Shown: in pieces, positions 43,480-51,411 of the stretch | Position numbering within the stretch: the stretch's first letter is position 1 | How the letters are laid out: every line of letters starts with the position of its first letter | Source of the DNA: Spirochaetia bacterium | GTDB taxonomy: Bacteria; Spirochaetota; Leptospiria; Leptospirales; Leptonemataceae | Direction of reading: 5' to 3' | Length of the DNA stretch: 64,000 nt | Assembly: GCA_021413825.1 (NCBI GenBank) | Contig: JAIOPQ010000011.1 | Coordinates: 1-64,000 of the forward strand | Position numbers and translations under genes: made by a program | Notes under the pieces: model-generated | Seen by the model: the letters and a program-made list of their open reading frames with translations, nothing else | Database searches by the model: none | Told to the model about the DNA's origin: nothing

Positions 43480-44286
43480 TTGATTCACCAATATTTGAAA
43501 GCATTTTCGATTCTCGCCTTTATCTTAACTGTAAATAGCTCTACTTTGCATGCAGAGACTATCTCCGTGCCCGTGGATAATGAGTACGTTCAGACATTCA
43601 GGGGAATTATAGGGCGCTGGCTCGTTCCGGGAAAGGATTCAATCCAGTACCTGGCCAATATTTCAGGTGTAACCCCCGCAGATATTTTGAAAGCCAATGG
43701 CGGCAAATACAGCTCAAACTCGCACGTATTTATTCCATACTCAGAAGCGGTTCACAAGAAGTTATTGGCGGAAGGCAAAGGCCGTCGCATCCAATCGGTT
43801 GAACACAACAGACTTCTATGGCCAGTTGAAACACCTGCCTACACGTCGCGCTACGGAGTGCGTGGTGGGGAAAACCATCCTGGTCTGGACTTCGGATGTG
43901 CGCGTAATACAGTCGTTGTCGCAGCGGACGATGGTGTGATTGTGAAAGCCGGCTGGTATGGCGGGCTGGGTCTGGCCGTCGCTGTCCAGCATGCCAGTGG
44001 ATATGTAACCTGGTATGCGCACAATACCTCCGTAATGTTACCAGAAGGCGAACGCATCGTGCGTGGCCAAATCCTTGCTTACTCGGGTTCAACCGGTCGT
44101 TCAACCGGTCCGCATGTTCATTTTGAAGTTCGCTTCATGGATGTTCACATGGACCCAGAAGACTTTCTGCAATTTGGTTACGTTCGCCCTGGACTCGTAG
44201 TCCGAGAAGGTCCAGAAGAAGCAGTTTCCCAGAACGTAGGTCTTGACAGCGTTGTTATGACCGGTCAGAGACCAGCGCAAAATTGA
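43480..44286 (+). CDS. LysM/M23-family peptidase, exported
   Basis: 268 aa from TTG 43480 (TTG 43495 is also possible). Signal peptide 'AFSILAFILTVNSSTLHA'. A LysM-like unit (about 50-95, 'DSIQYLANISGVTPADILKAN') and an M23 peptidase domain (about 115-240): 'HPGLDFG' (His and Asp zinc ligands) and 'GRSTGPHVHFEV' (H-x-H). Likely a periplasmic cell-wall endopeptidase; the zinc residues are intact. TTGA overlap with the HAD gene. Confidence 0.88.
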   Translation: MIHQYLKAFSILAFILTVNSSTLHAETISVPVDNEYVQTFRGIIGRWLVPGKDSIQYLANISGVTPADILKANGGKYSSNSHVFIPYSEAVHKKLLAEGKGRRIQSVEHNRLLWPVETPAYTSRYGVRGGENHPGLDFGCARNTVVVAADDGVIVKAGWYGGLGLAVAVQHASGYVTWYAHNTSVMLPEGERIVRGQILAYSGSTGRSTGPHVHFEVRFMDVHMDPEDFLQFGYVRPGLVVREGPEEAVSQNVGLDSVVMTGQRPAQN

Positions 44287-45170
44287 CGCTCGCTTCGCAC
44301 TGGAATCCACAAATTAGATCCTCAATAGAGGAAATGCTAAACGGCCCACCGGGACTAGCATGCTTTGATTTTGATAACACCCTGATCCGTGGGGATCTGG
44401 GGGAATCGTGCATGTACTATATTCTGACGCAGGGAATGCTCGGCGCCGATCTACCTGAGTTCTGGAAAGCTGTACACCATCCGCTAATTGAAGGAGAAGT
44501 GAACACCTGGCGCAGGTTGTGGACAGAATACTCAACGCAAGAGGACATTTCCAGCTACGAACAACTCGTGAAAGGGCTAATTGACGCGTACGAGAAGATT
44601 GCCGCAACAGATGGGCTTGAAGCCGCTTATAGATGGACAAAGGTTTTGTTCTGCGGCATGAGCGAAGCTGAACTTGCATCGATTGCAAAACATGTATTCA
44701 TAGAAAACCAGGAACCAGGCACCGTACTTCATTTGCCGGGTGGAACTACAATCGACAACAGCATTCGAATCAGAAAACCGTTGTTGCAACTAGTGCAATC
44801 GATGATTGAGAAATCCTGGGACGTGCACATTGTTACGGCCTCCCCTGAATGCACGATTCGCGACGCTGTAACAAAATACGGACTGAAACCGGAGTCGGTT
44901 CGGGGCATGCGCCTTTCAGTGCGTGACCATATTCTAATGCCTGAAATTATAGAACCCATGACATATGATCAGGGCAAAGTAGCTGCTATCAGAGAATTCA
45001 CTTCCGGTGAGATCACGTTTGCAGCGGGCGATTCCTTCACGGATCTTTCCATGCTTCGCGCAGCAAAACATACATTGCTGATTGATCGCGGAAATGCGAA
45101 GTTACGAGCGCTGGCAGAATCAGAGAACTTCTGGATTCAAACAGCAGAGTCGCTCGATTCGCAGAATTGA
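44283..45170 (+). CDS. HAD-superfamily phosphatase, phosphoserine phosphatase-like
   Basis: 295 aa from TTG 44283, overlapping the M23 stop. HAD motif I 'CFDFDNTLIRGD', motif II Ser/Thr region 'VHIVTASPECTIRDAV', motif III Lys region near 'YDQGKVAAI' and motif IV 'FAAGDSFTDLSML'. A helical cap lies between motif I and II (about 45-150), as in the HAD-IB class (SerB and relatives). Soluble. Substrate unknown. Converges on the Cys-rich gene across a strong hairpin. Confidence 0.82.
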   Translation: MTLASHWNPQIRSSIEEMLNGPPGLACFDFDNTLIRGDLGESCMYYILTQGMLGADLPEFWKAVHHPLIEGEVNTWRRLWTEYSTQEDISSYEQLVKGLIDAYEKIAATDGLEAAYRWTKVLFCGMSEAELASIAKHVFIENQEPGTVLHLPGGTTIDNSIRIRKPLLQLVQSMIEKSWDVHIVTASPECTIRDAVTKYGLKPESVRGMRLSVRDHILMPEIIEPMTYDQGKVAAIREFTSGEITFAAGDSFTDLSMLRAAKHTLLIDRGNAKLRALAESENFWIQTAESLDSQN

Positions 45171-45208
45171 ATCAGGAACGGGACCTTGACCCACGTTAGA
45201 TAATGAGC

Positions 45209-45227
45209 CTCGCGGCAATGCCGCGAG
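45209..45227. terminator. Bidirectional hairpin between convergent genes
   Basis: CTCGCGGC-AAT-GCCGCGAG is a perfect 8-bp GC-rich stem with a 3-nt loop between convergent genes 44283-45170 and 45244-45639. Only weak T-runs flank it, but position and stability support transcription stop in both directions. Confidence 0.65.
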
Positions 45228-45243
45228 ACTTCGCTTTCATTCC

Positions 45244-45639
45244 TTACTTGAGTTTAGCAAGTTCTGCCTGGCAGGCTGGACTTGCTTGCGCGGCTTTTTC
45301 CTTCATACAGGCGCGCACACCCTGTGGACCTTTGGCGGCATCTGCACAAAGTTTCTTTACATCGTCTTTGCAGGCCTTGCGAAACGCAGCACGCTCTTCT
45401 TTGCGATCATTCTTGCGTTCCTCTTTCATTTCATTTCTCTTGGCCTTACATTCAGCTGAGAGGTTTGCTTCGTTCTGCTTCAGGCACGCCATGAGCTTCC
45501 CATCACGATGCGGAACGTCCTTGCAGAATTTTTCAATATCGGCCTTACATGGCCCCTGTGGTTTTTCCGGCTTCTCCGCCTGCAGAGTGACAGCGAAAAC
45601 TAGCCCCAGTGCAACTATCAGCAAGTTCTGATTCTTCAT
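45244..45639 (-). CDS. Exported Cys-rich repeat protein (GLG1-type)
   Basis: 131 aa. A signal peptide ('LLIVALGLVFAVTLQA') is followed by two Cys-rich GLG1-like units: 'PCKADIEKFCKDVPHRDGKLMACLKQ...SAECKA' and, after a Lys/Glu/Arg helix (about 73-88), 'ACKDDVKKLCADAAKGPQGVRACMKE...SPACQA'. Each has four Cys in C-x7-C ... C-x-C-like spacing, suggesting disulfides. Proteins of this family occur in spirochaetes and proteobacteria; function unknown. Strongly Lys-rich. Confidence 0.78.
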   Translation of the reverse strand: MKNQNLLIVALGLVFAVTLQAEKPEKPQGPCKADIEKFCKDVPHRDGKLMACLKQNEANLSAECKAKRNEMKEERKNDRKEERAAFRKACKDDVKKLCADAAKGPQGVRACMKEKAAQASPACQAELAKLK

Positions 45640-45707
45640 CCAAACACCTCGGTTAAATTGTCTTATGACTTAGATTTAGACGCCTGTAACCAGGTGCAAG
45701 TTCATCC

Positions 45708-46313
45708 CTATTCTGGAATTACAAGTAAACAGGCCCGCACATAATCCACGTCATTGGAAGAAACTATGCATTGAATATCCTGGCTATGGAACGCAGTAGT
45801 ACAACGAGTCTGAAAGGATTTTCTGGACACGTCCGATTTCCAATTTTGAACCAGCTTCTCGCCACCCGGTTTCTTTTTGAGTTCAGGTGTAGAATACAGA
45901 GCGAGTAGATGCTCGTACGCTTTGCTGCATTCTTCCCCTGTTGCAAGCCTGTCCGGTTTGATCTCTGGTTCCGATTTCTCGGATTTTTCGGAAGTCTTGT
46001 CTGGTTCTGCTTTATCCGGGTCAATTGACTCGCGCTTACATTCTTCCTGCGGATCTTTGCTGTTTCGAGCACATTCAACGTATTGTGCTGAGTCATACAT
46101 CAAGCAATGACTGACCGCTGCCTGGACGGCGTCCTCTTTCAAAAGCTCCGTTTTTTTTAACTCTAATCCAGGCGCAATTGGATCCGTTGATCCAGCAAGG
46201 GCCTCCACGCGTTTTAGATACATGTCCCTGCACGCAGCCTCAGTAGGAGGTGGCTGAGTGAATAACATTCCCTGCGAAAGTGTAAATACACCCAGGGCAA
46301 GAATTCTGCGCAT
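45708..46313 (-). CDS. Hypothetical exported Cys-containing protein
   Basis: 201 aa from ATG 46313 (an open extension reaches 46358). Signal peptide 'ILALGVFTLSQGMLF'. Conserved-looking Cys pairs: 'EAACRDMYLKRVEALAG', 'HCLMYDSAQYVECARN', 'EECSKAYEHLLALYS', 'TRCTTAFHSQDIQCIVSS' and a final Cys. An acidic/Lys linker 'DPDKAEPDKTSEKSEKSEP' splits two halves. The style recalls small Cys-rich leptospiral proteins. Divergent from the GH1 gene with a 53-bp gap. Confidence 0.6.
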   Translation of the reverse strand: MRRILALGVFTLSQGMLFTQPPPTEAACRDMYLKRVEALAGSTDPIAPGLELKKTELLKEDAVQAAVSHCLMYDSAQYVECARNSKDPQEECKRESIDPDKAEPDKTSEKSEKSEPEIKPDRLATGEECSKAYEHLLALYSTPELKKKPGGEKLVQNWKSDVSRKSFQTRCTTAFHSQDIQCIVSSNDVDYVRACLLVIPE

Positions 46314-46366
46314 TAATACTTGACTCACAGACAGTATGCACCTTTTGAAATCCCGCACGGTTCACA

Positions 46367-47662
46367 ATGAAAAAATTCCAATTTCCATCCACATTCCTCT
46401 GGGGCACAGCCACAGCGCCCACTCAAGTAGATGGAGGTGATCCAGCATCCGATTGGGCAGAGTTCTGCAAGATTCCAGGCAAGATCCTGGATGGATCCAC
46501 CAGTGAAACAGCATGTGACCACTGGAATCGCTACAAAGACGATTTTGATTTAATGAAGAAGATGGGCAACAATGCCTACAGGCTTGGCGCCGACTGGTCA
46601 CGCTTTGAACCAGAACCGGGCAGTTTTGATCTGAAGGCCCTGGAGCATTTCCGTGGCATGCTACAAGCCCTGAAAAAAAGAAAAATAAAGCCGCTTCTAA
46701 CAATTCACCATTTCGCAGTTCCTGCCTGGTGGCTTGCGCGCGGTGGTTTTGAAAAGGAATCCAACCTTGTAGATTTCCTGCGCTTCGCAAAGTGGCTCAT
46801 CGAACACGTAGGTGATCTTGTAGATGAGTACATCACAATCAACGAGCCAATCGTATACTCTGTGATTGCATATCTCGATGGCCGCTGGCCTCCGGGAAAC
46901 CCAGGTCCCCTTGCATATTTCCGTGCAGTTCAGGTTCAAAAGAACCTTCTGCTTGCACACTTCCAGTTGTACGACATGATCCATGGGATTCATGCTCGCA
47001 AGAAATTCAAAACACCAGTCGTATCAATTGCAAAGCATATGCGCGTAATGGATCCTGGGGATGCTACGAGTGCGCTGGATCGCGGACGTCAGGCGACAGC
47101 AGACGAGTTCTTCAATCTTTCATTCTGTGATTCAATTCAGTCTGGAACCATGTCAGGCTCGCTTGGAAAAGGGGAGCGCGTGCATGATGGAAGGGCCTGG
47201 GATTTTATGGGAATCAACTATTACTCGCGCGATATCATTCGCTTTGATCTCCTGGCGCCGCACAAAGCTTTCGTTAAAGTCGATATTCAGGAAAATTCTC
47301 CAAGAAATGATCTGAACTGGGAAATCTATCCGGAGGGCCTTAAGCGAACGTTAGTACGATTCAGTGATCGTTATGGTTTGGCCATCAGAGTTACTGAAAA
47401 CGGAATCGCTGATGCAAGCTATTCGAAGCGGAGTCAGTTCCTGCTAGATCACATTGCAGCCATGCAGGGAGCCGCGGCAGAAGGGGTGCGGATCGATGGC
47501 TACTACCACTGGAGTTTTATGGATAATTTTGAATGGGCAGAAGGGTACACAGCTCGATTTGGCCTGGTTGAGGTGGATTTCAAGACAATGAAGCGTACAC
47601 CAAGGGCATCCGCTCGTCTTTATAGCAAGATTATCAAGAATCGGGGCGTAAGCGGAATGTGA
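46367..47662 (+). CDS. Glycoside hydrolase family 1 (beta-glucosidase-like)
   Basis: 431 aa, cytosolic. (beta/alpha)8 fold: 'FLWGTATAPTQVDGG', 'YRLGADWSRFEP', 'LLTIHHFAVPAWW', acid/base 'ITINEPIVYS' (Glu160), 'FMGINYYSRDI' and nucleophile 'IRVTENGIAD' (Glu344), then 'GYYHWSFMDNFEWAEGYTARFGL'. The E-W aglycone/glycone subsite is intact, so it should be active on a beta-glycoside, perhaps a beta-glucoside or galactoside. Somewhat shorter than the usual 450-480. Confidence 0.92.
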   Translation: MKKFQFPSTFLWGTATAPTQVDGGDPASDWAEFCKIPGKILDGSTSETACDHWNRYKDDFDLMKKMGNNAYRLGADWSRFEPEPGSFDLKALEHFRGMLQALKKRKIKPLLTIHHFAVPAWWLARGGFEKESNLVDFLRFAKWLIEHVGDLVDEYITINEPIVYSVIAYLDGRWPPGNPGPLAYFRAVQVQKNLLLAHFQLYDMIHGIHARKKFKTPVVSIAKHMRVMDPGDATSALDRGRQATADEFFNLSFCDSIQSGTMSGSLGKGERVHDGRAWDFMGINYYSRDIIRFDLLAPHKAFVKVDIQENSPRNDLNWEIYPEGLKRTLVRFSDRYGLAIRVTENGIADASYSKRSQFLLDHIAAMQGAAAEGVRIDGYYHWSFMDNFEWAEGYTARFGLVEVDFKTMKRTPRASARLYSKIIKNRGVSGM

Positions 47663-47667
47663 CATAA

Positions 47668-47758
47668 TCAGGAACCATGCCCGAATACGCGACAAACGGA
47701 CTTTCCTCAATAAAAACTAAAATCTAAACTAATCCTGAGTTGACGGGCTGGTTCCTCA
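47668..47758. repeat. Intergenic inverted repeat, 60-bp loop
   Basis: TCAGGAACCATGCCCG (47668-47683) is inverted as CGGGCTGGTTCCTCA (47744-47758) with one mismatch and one bulge. It fills most of the gap between the GH1 and OmpL47-like genes. It is not followed by a T-run, so it is not a simple terminator. Confidence 0.4.
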
Positions 47759-47797
47759 GGCAAAACTTCCCAAAAAGGCAGATTTGCAGAGGAATCT

Positions 47798-48985
47798 ATG
47801 CATAAACTCATTCAACTTACACTGATCGCCGTCGCAGTGTTCACTACCAGCGTGCAAGCGGAAACAGTAGGTTACAAACTTACCTGGGAAAAAAACCCAA
47901 CCGCCAAGAGCTATGATGTGGAAGTATCGCCAGCAATGGACTTCTCAAAAGTCGTACAAAACCTGAAAGCTGATACGAACGAAACTCGTTTTAACCTGGA
48001 ACCTACAGAACCAAAATACTACTGGCGCTACCGCTCAGTAGACACTGCTGGAAAAGCAGGAACGTGGTCTGCAGTTGCAGAACTGCAAAAACCAGCAATG
48101 GCTGCGGACACAAAATCTGACACAATTCCTCCACTTCAAATCTCAACGGATTCAATGAAGGAAAACGGAATGGCCGGAGCTGACATGTATTCCCTTCCAG
48201 CGGGCAAGTCGCTCGTTATACGCTTCAATCCTAAGGATGATGTGTCTGGTGTGGGTGAAGTTTACTCAAAAGTTAACGGCGGAACCTACTCACTTGTTCC
48301 AAACGCAGAAATGCGTCTGACGGCTGATGGCGCATACGTAATCGAATGGTATGCAATTGACCGCGCAGGAAACAAAAGCCCAATTCAAATTCGTCGCATT
48401 TACCTGGATAGCACTGCGCCATCGCTTGTTCGCACAATTGATGCAAGCAAAGTCGCAACTGACGGAAGCCTTGCTAAGACAGCAAAGATCGTTCTTTCTG
48501 CACGCGATGAAGGCACAGGCCTTGATAAAATCGAATGGAGAAGCGGAACAGAAGGCGACTGGAAAGTATACGAATCTGCAATCCCTGCTGCATCCATTGC
48601 TCAAAACGACATGGGCGTGATTCAGTATCGCGCAAAAGATAAGATTGGAAATGAAACTGCAACTCAGACATACTCCTATCGCATCGACAGCACTCCTCCG
48701 CAACTGCCAACAGTATTCCAGGGTCTGCAAGAGCCATATCGCATTCCACGCGAAGGTCTTTCTGTTTCAGATTTCCCAAAGAATGCAACTGTTGAATACA
48801 AAATTGATGAGTCTGATTTCAAGAAGCTTGAGCCAGGCGATCGCATCATAATCGACAAAGAAGGCGAACATACTGTGACAATTCGTGTAACAGATGAAGT
48901 TGGAAACGTAACTGAGAAGTCATTCAAAGTGCTCGTGGACAACACTCCTCCAAAATCTGAACTGATGACAGAGATTGCCCCTTAA
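47798..48985 (+). CDS. OmpL47-like exported protein with beta-sandwich repeats
   Basis: 395 aa. Signal peptide ('LIAVAVFTTSVQA'), an Fn3-like domain (about 22-100, 'YKLTWEKNPTAKSYDVEVS', 'YYWRYRSVDTAGKAGTWS'), then three Ig-like or OmpL47-type units, each marked by 'DxTxP' and 'x.D.AGNxS': 'YAIDRAGNKSPIQIRRIYLD', 'YRAKDKIGNETATQTYSYRID' and 'IRVTDEVGNVTEKSFKVLVD' (separate units). Probably surface or periplasmic, possibly binding host or matrix as reported for OmpL47. Good AGAGGA ribosome site; an intrinsic terminator follows. Confidence 0.78.
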   Translation: MHKLIQLTLIAVAVFTTSVQAETVGYKLTWEKNPTAKSYDVEVSPAMDFSKVVQNLKADTNETRFNLEPTEPKYYWRYRSVDTAGKAGTWSAVAELQKPAMAADTKSDTIPPLQISTDSMKENGMAGADMYSLPAGKSLVIRFNPKDDVSGVGEVYSKVNGGTYSLVPNAEMRLTADGAYVIEWYAIDRAGNKSPIQIRRIYLDSTAPSLVRTIDASKVATDGSLAKTAKIVLSARDEGTGLDKIEWRSGTEGDWKVYESAIPAASIAQNDMGVIQYRAKDKIGNETATQTYSYRIDSTPPQLPTVFQGLQEPYRIPREGLSVSDFPKNATVEYKIDESDFKKLEPGDRIIIDKEGEHTVTIRVTDEVGNVTEKSFKVLVDNTPPKSELMTEIAP

Positions 48986-49010
48986 TTCTAAAGATTAGAA
49001 GCAATCGCAA

Positions 49011-49040
49011 AAAGGCCGGGTTAAACCCCGGCTTTTTTTT
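49011..49040 (+). terminator. Intrinsic terminator after OmpL47-like gene
   Basis: GCCGGG (49015-49020) pairs with CCCGGC (49027-49032), extended by A-T pairs on the outside, and is followed by a run of eight T. It lies 26 nt after the stop at 48985. Confidence 0.85.
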
Positions 49041-49055
49041 TCGGAAAATGGAACC

Positions 49056-49240
49056 AAGAAGAACACGAAGATAAAAACATCAGAGCGAGGGAATTTTAGC
49101 CGCAGATGAACACGGATCGGGAAACGATGGGACACAGATGAAAATTTGAATGCAGGAATTGCGATCCCGGCCTTTCACACCTTCTGTGTTTATCGGTGCG
49201 CATCTGCGGCTAAAATCGATTCGAGCTTCGTGGTCTTCTT
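49056..49240. repeat. Long imperfect inverted repeat (hairpin element)
   Basis: Two nested pairs: AAGAAGAACACGAAG (49056-49070) with CTTCGTGGTCTTCTT (49226-49240), 14 of 15 matching; and TTTTAGCCGCAGATG (49094-49108) with CATCTGCGGCTAAAA (49201-49215), 15 of 15. A shorter CACAGA/TCTGTG pair lies inside. It fills most of the 326-bp gap between the terminator and purM. Similar 'ACCACGAAG...AGCCGCAGATGAACACGGAT'-type strings are common in environmental bacterial genomes; I cannot name the element. No protein is encoded. Confidence 0.7.
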
Positions 49241-49312
49241 TTTTTGTCCAGGGCTCCGGCTTATCCCGATTTTTTCTGATTTTACGCAGAGGAGCGCAAC
49301 AAAGGGTCGCAT

Positions 49313-50371
49313 ATGGATTATAAAACAGCCGGCGTAGATACCCATGCAGGGCAACGATTCGTAAAACTAATTGGCGATTCAGTGAAGAGCACCAGGCAAC
49401 CGCACGTAATGAGCGGACTGGGTGGATTTGCTGCAATGAGCGACGTTTCATTCCTCAAAGATTATAAACAACCTGTGCTCTTAACTACGACAGATGGAGT
49501 CGGAACCAAACTCCACCTTGCAACGTTATTCGACCGTCATGAAACAGTTGGAATCGACCTGGTTGCAATGTGTGTGAATGACCTCCTTGTGACTGGTGCA
49601 AAGCCACTGCTGTTCCTGGATTATATGGCAGTCGGTCGTCTCAATCCGGAGAAAATGGCAATCGTAGTCCAGGGAATCGCTGAAGGTTGCAGGCAAGCCA
49701 GGTGTTCGCTTGTGGGTGGCGAGACCGCTGAGCATCCAGATTTGCTCGAAGATGCAGAATACGACCTTGCTGGCTTCTGCGTTGGCGTAGGAGAAAAGGC
49801 ATCCATGATCGATGGAACCAGAGTCCAGGAAGGAGATGTAATCCTTGCGCTTCCCTCAAGCGGTATTCATTCAAACGGCGTTTCACTTGTGCGAAAACTG
49901 TTTCTCAAAAACGGAACGGAGCTACCAGATTCAAGCGCAGACTGTGAATTCCTTGTGAATGAAATTCTGCTTAAACCTACAACGATCTACGAACCGTATC
50001 TCAGAGCTGTCCTTGACCAGGGACAACAGGCCCTCGCAACAAACAATGAAACCTGGATCAGTGGAATGATTCATGTTACCGGAGGCGGTTTTTTTGAGAA
50101 TATTCCGCGCATTGTTCCGGAAGGCCTGACGGCAGAAATCGATCCTGATAAAATCCCATTGCCCCCTGTCTTTACTACAATTGCGAATCGCGGCGTAGCA
50201 CGCAGAGAAATGTATTCCGTGTATAACATGGGTGCCGGCATGATTGTATTTGCTCGTCCAGTCGCAGTAGGTGAAATTCAGAAAACTCTGAAAGGAAACG
50301 GAATGGATGCTGCTGTCTGCGGTTTGATCAAGCGCGGGGCTGATAAAGTGCGGCTCCTGGGATTGGAGTAA
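49313..50371 (+). CDS. purM: Phosphoribosylformylglycinamidine cyclo-ligase
   Basis: 352 aa; ATP-dependent ring closure to AIR in purine synthesis. PurM fold: 'GLGGFAAMSDVSFLKDYKQPVLLTTTDGVGTK', 'GIDLVAMCVNDLLVTGAKPLLFLDYMAVG', 'LVGGETAEHPDL', 'ALPSSGIHSNGVSLVRK', 'HVTGGGFFENIPR', 'YSVYNMGAGMIV'. Full length. Stands alone on the + strand after a hairpin element; purD (52300) and purL (61260) follow farther on. Confidence 0.97.
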   Translation: MDYKTAGVDTHAGQRFVKLIGDSVKSTRQPHVMSGLGGFAAMSDVSFLKDYKQPVLLTTTDGVGTKLHLATLFDRHETVGIDLVAMCVNDLLVTGAKPLLFLDYMAVGRLNPEKMAIVVQGIAEGCRQARCSLVGGETAEHPDLLEDAEYDLAGFCVGVGEKASMIDGTRVQEGDVILALPSSGIHSNGVSLVRKLFLKNGTELPDSSADCEFLVNEILLKPTTIYEPYLRAVLDQGQQALATNNETWISGMIHVTGGGFFENIPRIVPEGLTAEIDPDKIPLPPVFTTIANRGVARREMYSVYNMGAGMIVFARPVAVGEIQKTLKGNGMDAAVCGLIKRGADKVRLLGLE

Positions 50372-50496
50372 CCGGGGAAGAGATTGGATGCGGATGAACT
50401 CAGTTGCGGTGTCAGCAAAAACCCGTATCCCTCCAGGTAAAAAAGGATTGAACAAAGAGCTTTACGGGCCCGTCTCATCCCTGATCTATTCCCCGG
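50372..50496. repeat. Inverted repeat after purM
   Basis: CCGGGGAAGAGAT (50372-50384), starting right after the purM stop, is inverted as ATCTATTCCCCGG (50484-50496) with one mismatch, closing about 100 bp. No T-run follows. It may form a large stem-loop in the transcript. Confidence 0.45.
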
Positions 50497-50512
50497 AAGG
50501 TAAAAATACAAT

Positions 50513-50914
50513 ATGAACAAGTTTCAAACGTGGATCACCCTTGCAGCATTCGTAGCTTCACTCGGAGTATCCGCCAATCTGCAAGCAGACTCGCAATGCA
50601 AAGATCTCTCTCAATCACAATGTACCGGCAATGACGACTGTACCTGGGTCAATGGTTATACAAGACAGGACGGCGTTAAAGTAGATTCTTACTGCCGCGC
50701 TAAACCGGGCAAAGCCAACGACAACGGCGATCGTCGTGACAATCGGGATAAGAAAGACGACAAACGTAAGAACGAAGACAAACGCAAAGACGACAAAAAA
50801 GATAATAAGAAAGACGATAAGCGCAAGAACGAAGACAAGCGCAAAGACGACAAAAAAGATACCAAGAAAGATACTAAAAAAGACAAAGATAAGAAGAAAG
50901 ATAAAGACAAGTAA
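50513..50914 (+). CDS. Exported Lys/Asp-tailed Cys-containing protein
   Basis: 133 aa. Signal peptide 'AAFVASLGVSANLQA', a small Cys-rich part (about 27-62: 'SQCKDLSQSQCTGNDDCTWV', 'YCRAKPGK') and then a tail of almost only Lys, Asp, Asn and Glu (about 70-133). The tail contains a 19-aa unit twice, 'DDKRKNEDKRKDDKKD', encoded by a 57-bp direct repeat. Zwitterionic and disordered. Function unknown; perhaps it binds polyanions or water, or the metal of the envelope. Confidence 0.65.
   Translation: MNKFQTWITLAAFVASLGVSANLQADSQCKDLSQSQCTGNDDCTWVNGYTRQDGVKVDSYCRAKPGKANDNGDRRDNRDKKDDKRKNEDKRKDDKKDNKKDDKRKNEDKRKDDKKDTKKDTKKDKDKKKDKDK
50756..50869 (+). repeat. 57-bp tandem repeat, two copies
   Basis: Copies start at 50756 and 50813 and differ at a few third-codon positions, so they are not brand new. 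They encode the 19-aa Lys/Asp unit of the exported protein at 50513. Confidence 0.8.
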
Positions 50915-50921
50915 TGTCAAC

Positions 50922-50939
50922 GGGGCGGGTCACCGCCCC
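50922..50939 (+). terminator. Hairpin after Lys/Asp-tailed protein
   Basis: GGGGCGG-GTCA-CCGCCCC, perfect 7-bp GC stem with 4-nt loop, 8 nt after the stop. There is no T-run, so it may be a stem that stabilises the mRNA or a weak terminator. Confidence 0.5.
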
Positions 50940-51016
50940 CGCTCTTCCAGAAACGCACAAGCGAGCGTCTGACTACAAATCCCTGGCCAACTAAAACCCC
51001 CTGCCAAACCTTGGCT

Positions 51017-51355
51017 ATGGCTACAGTACTCCTACTCATCCTCAGCAACGTGTTTATGACTTTCGCCTGGTACGGGCATCTCAAGTTCAAAAGCACACCA
51101 CTCTGGATTACAATTCTGGTAAGCTGGGGAATTGCATTCTTCGAGTATTGCCTGCAGGTTCCCGCCAATCGGATGGGGCATGGTTTATTCAGCGCATTTC
51201 AACTTAAAGTCATTCAAGAAGTAATAACGATTTCGGTGTTCGTCGCATTCGCAATTTTGTACCTAAACGAAAGACCGCAATGGAATCACTTTGTTTCCTT
51301 CCTCTGTATCGTTGGTGCGGTTTACTTCGCTTTCTATTCGCCTGTGCAAAGTTAG
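51017..51355 (+). CDS. DUF486-family membrane protein
   Basis: 112 aa from ATG 51017 (TTG 51011 adds two residues). Four membrane helices: 'MATVLLLILSNVFMTFAWYGHL', 'ITILVSWGIAFFEYCL', 'VITISVFVAFAILYL' and 'FVSFLCIVGAVYFAF', with 'QVPANRMGHGLFSAFQLKVIQE' between helices 2 and 3, the family signature. DMT-superfamily relative; function unproved. The next gene starts 57 bp after its stop. Confidence 0.85.
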   Translation: MATVLLLILSNVFMTFAWYGHLKFKSTPLWITILVSWGIAFFEYCLQVPANRMGHGLFSAFQLKVIQEVITISVFVAFAILYLNERPQWNHFVSFLCIVGAVYFAFYSPVQS

Positions 51356-51411
51356 TTCCGCGCTCGTCAAAAAATCCTATCTTTCCAGCCCCGCCTTTCG
51401 CACATGGGGCA

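Noticed and set aside
45203-45631. Plus-strand open frame opposite the GLG1-type protein
   Set aside because: Ser/Ala/Phe-rich mirror of Lys/Glu/Cys codons; the reverse-strand gene has a signal peptide and conserved Cys spacing.
50615-50920. Reverse-strand frame of about 100 residues, very hydrophobic
   Set aside because: It is the complement of Lys/Asp codons (TTT, ATC, GTC), which always read as Phe/Ile/Val; artefact of composition.
51280-51411. Upstream extension of the MEST-like hydrolase (44 codons)
   Set aside because: It overlaps the DUF486 gene and has no relation to the hydrolase family; ATG 51412 has a GGGG site.
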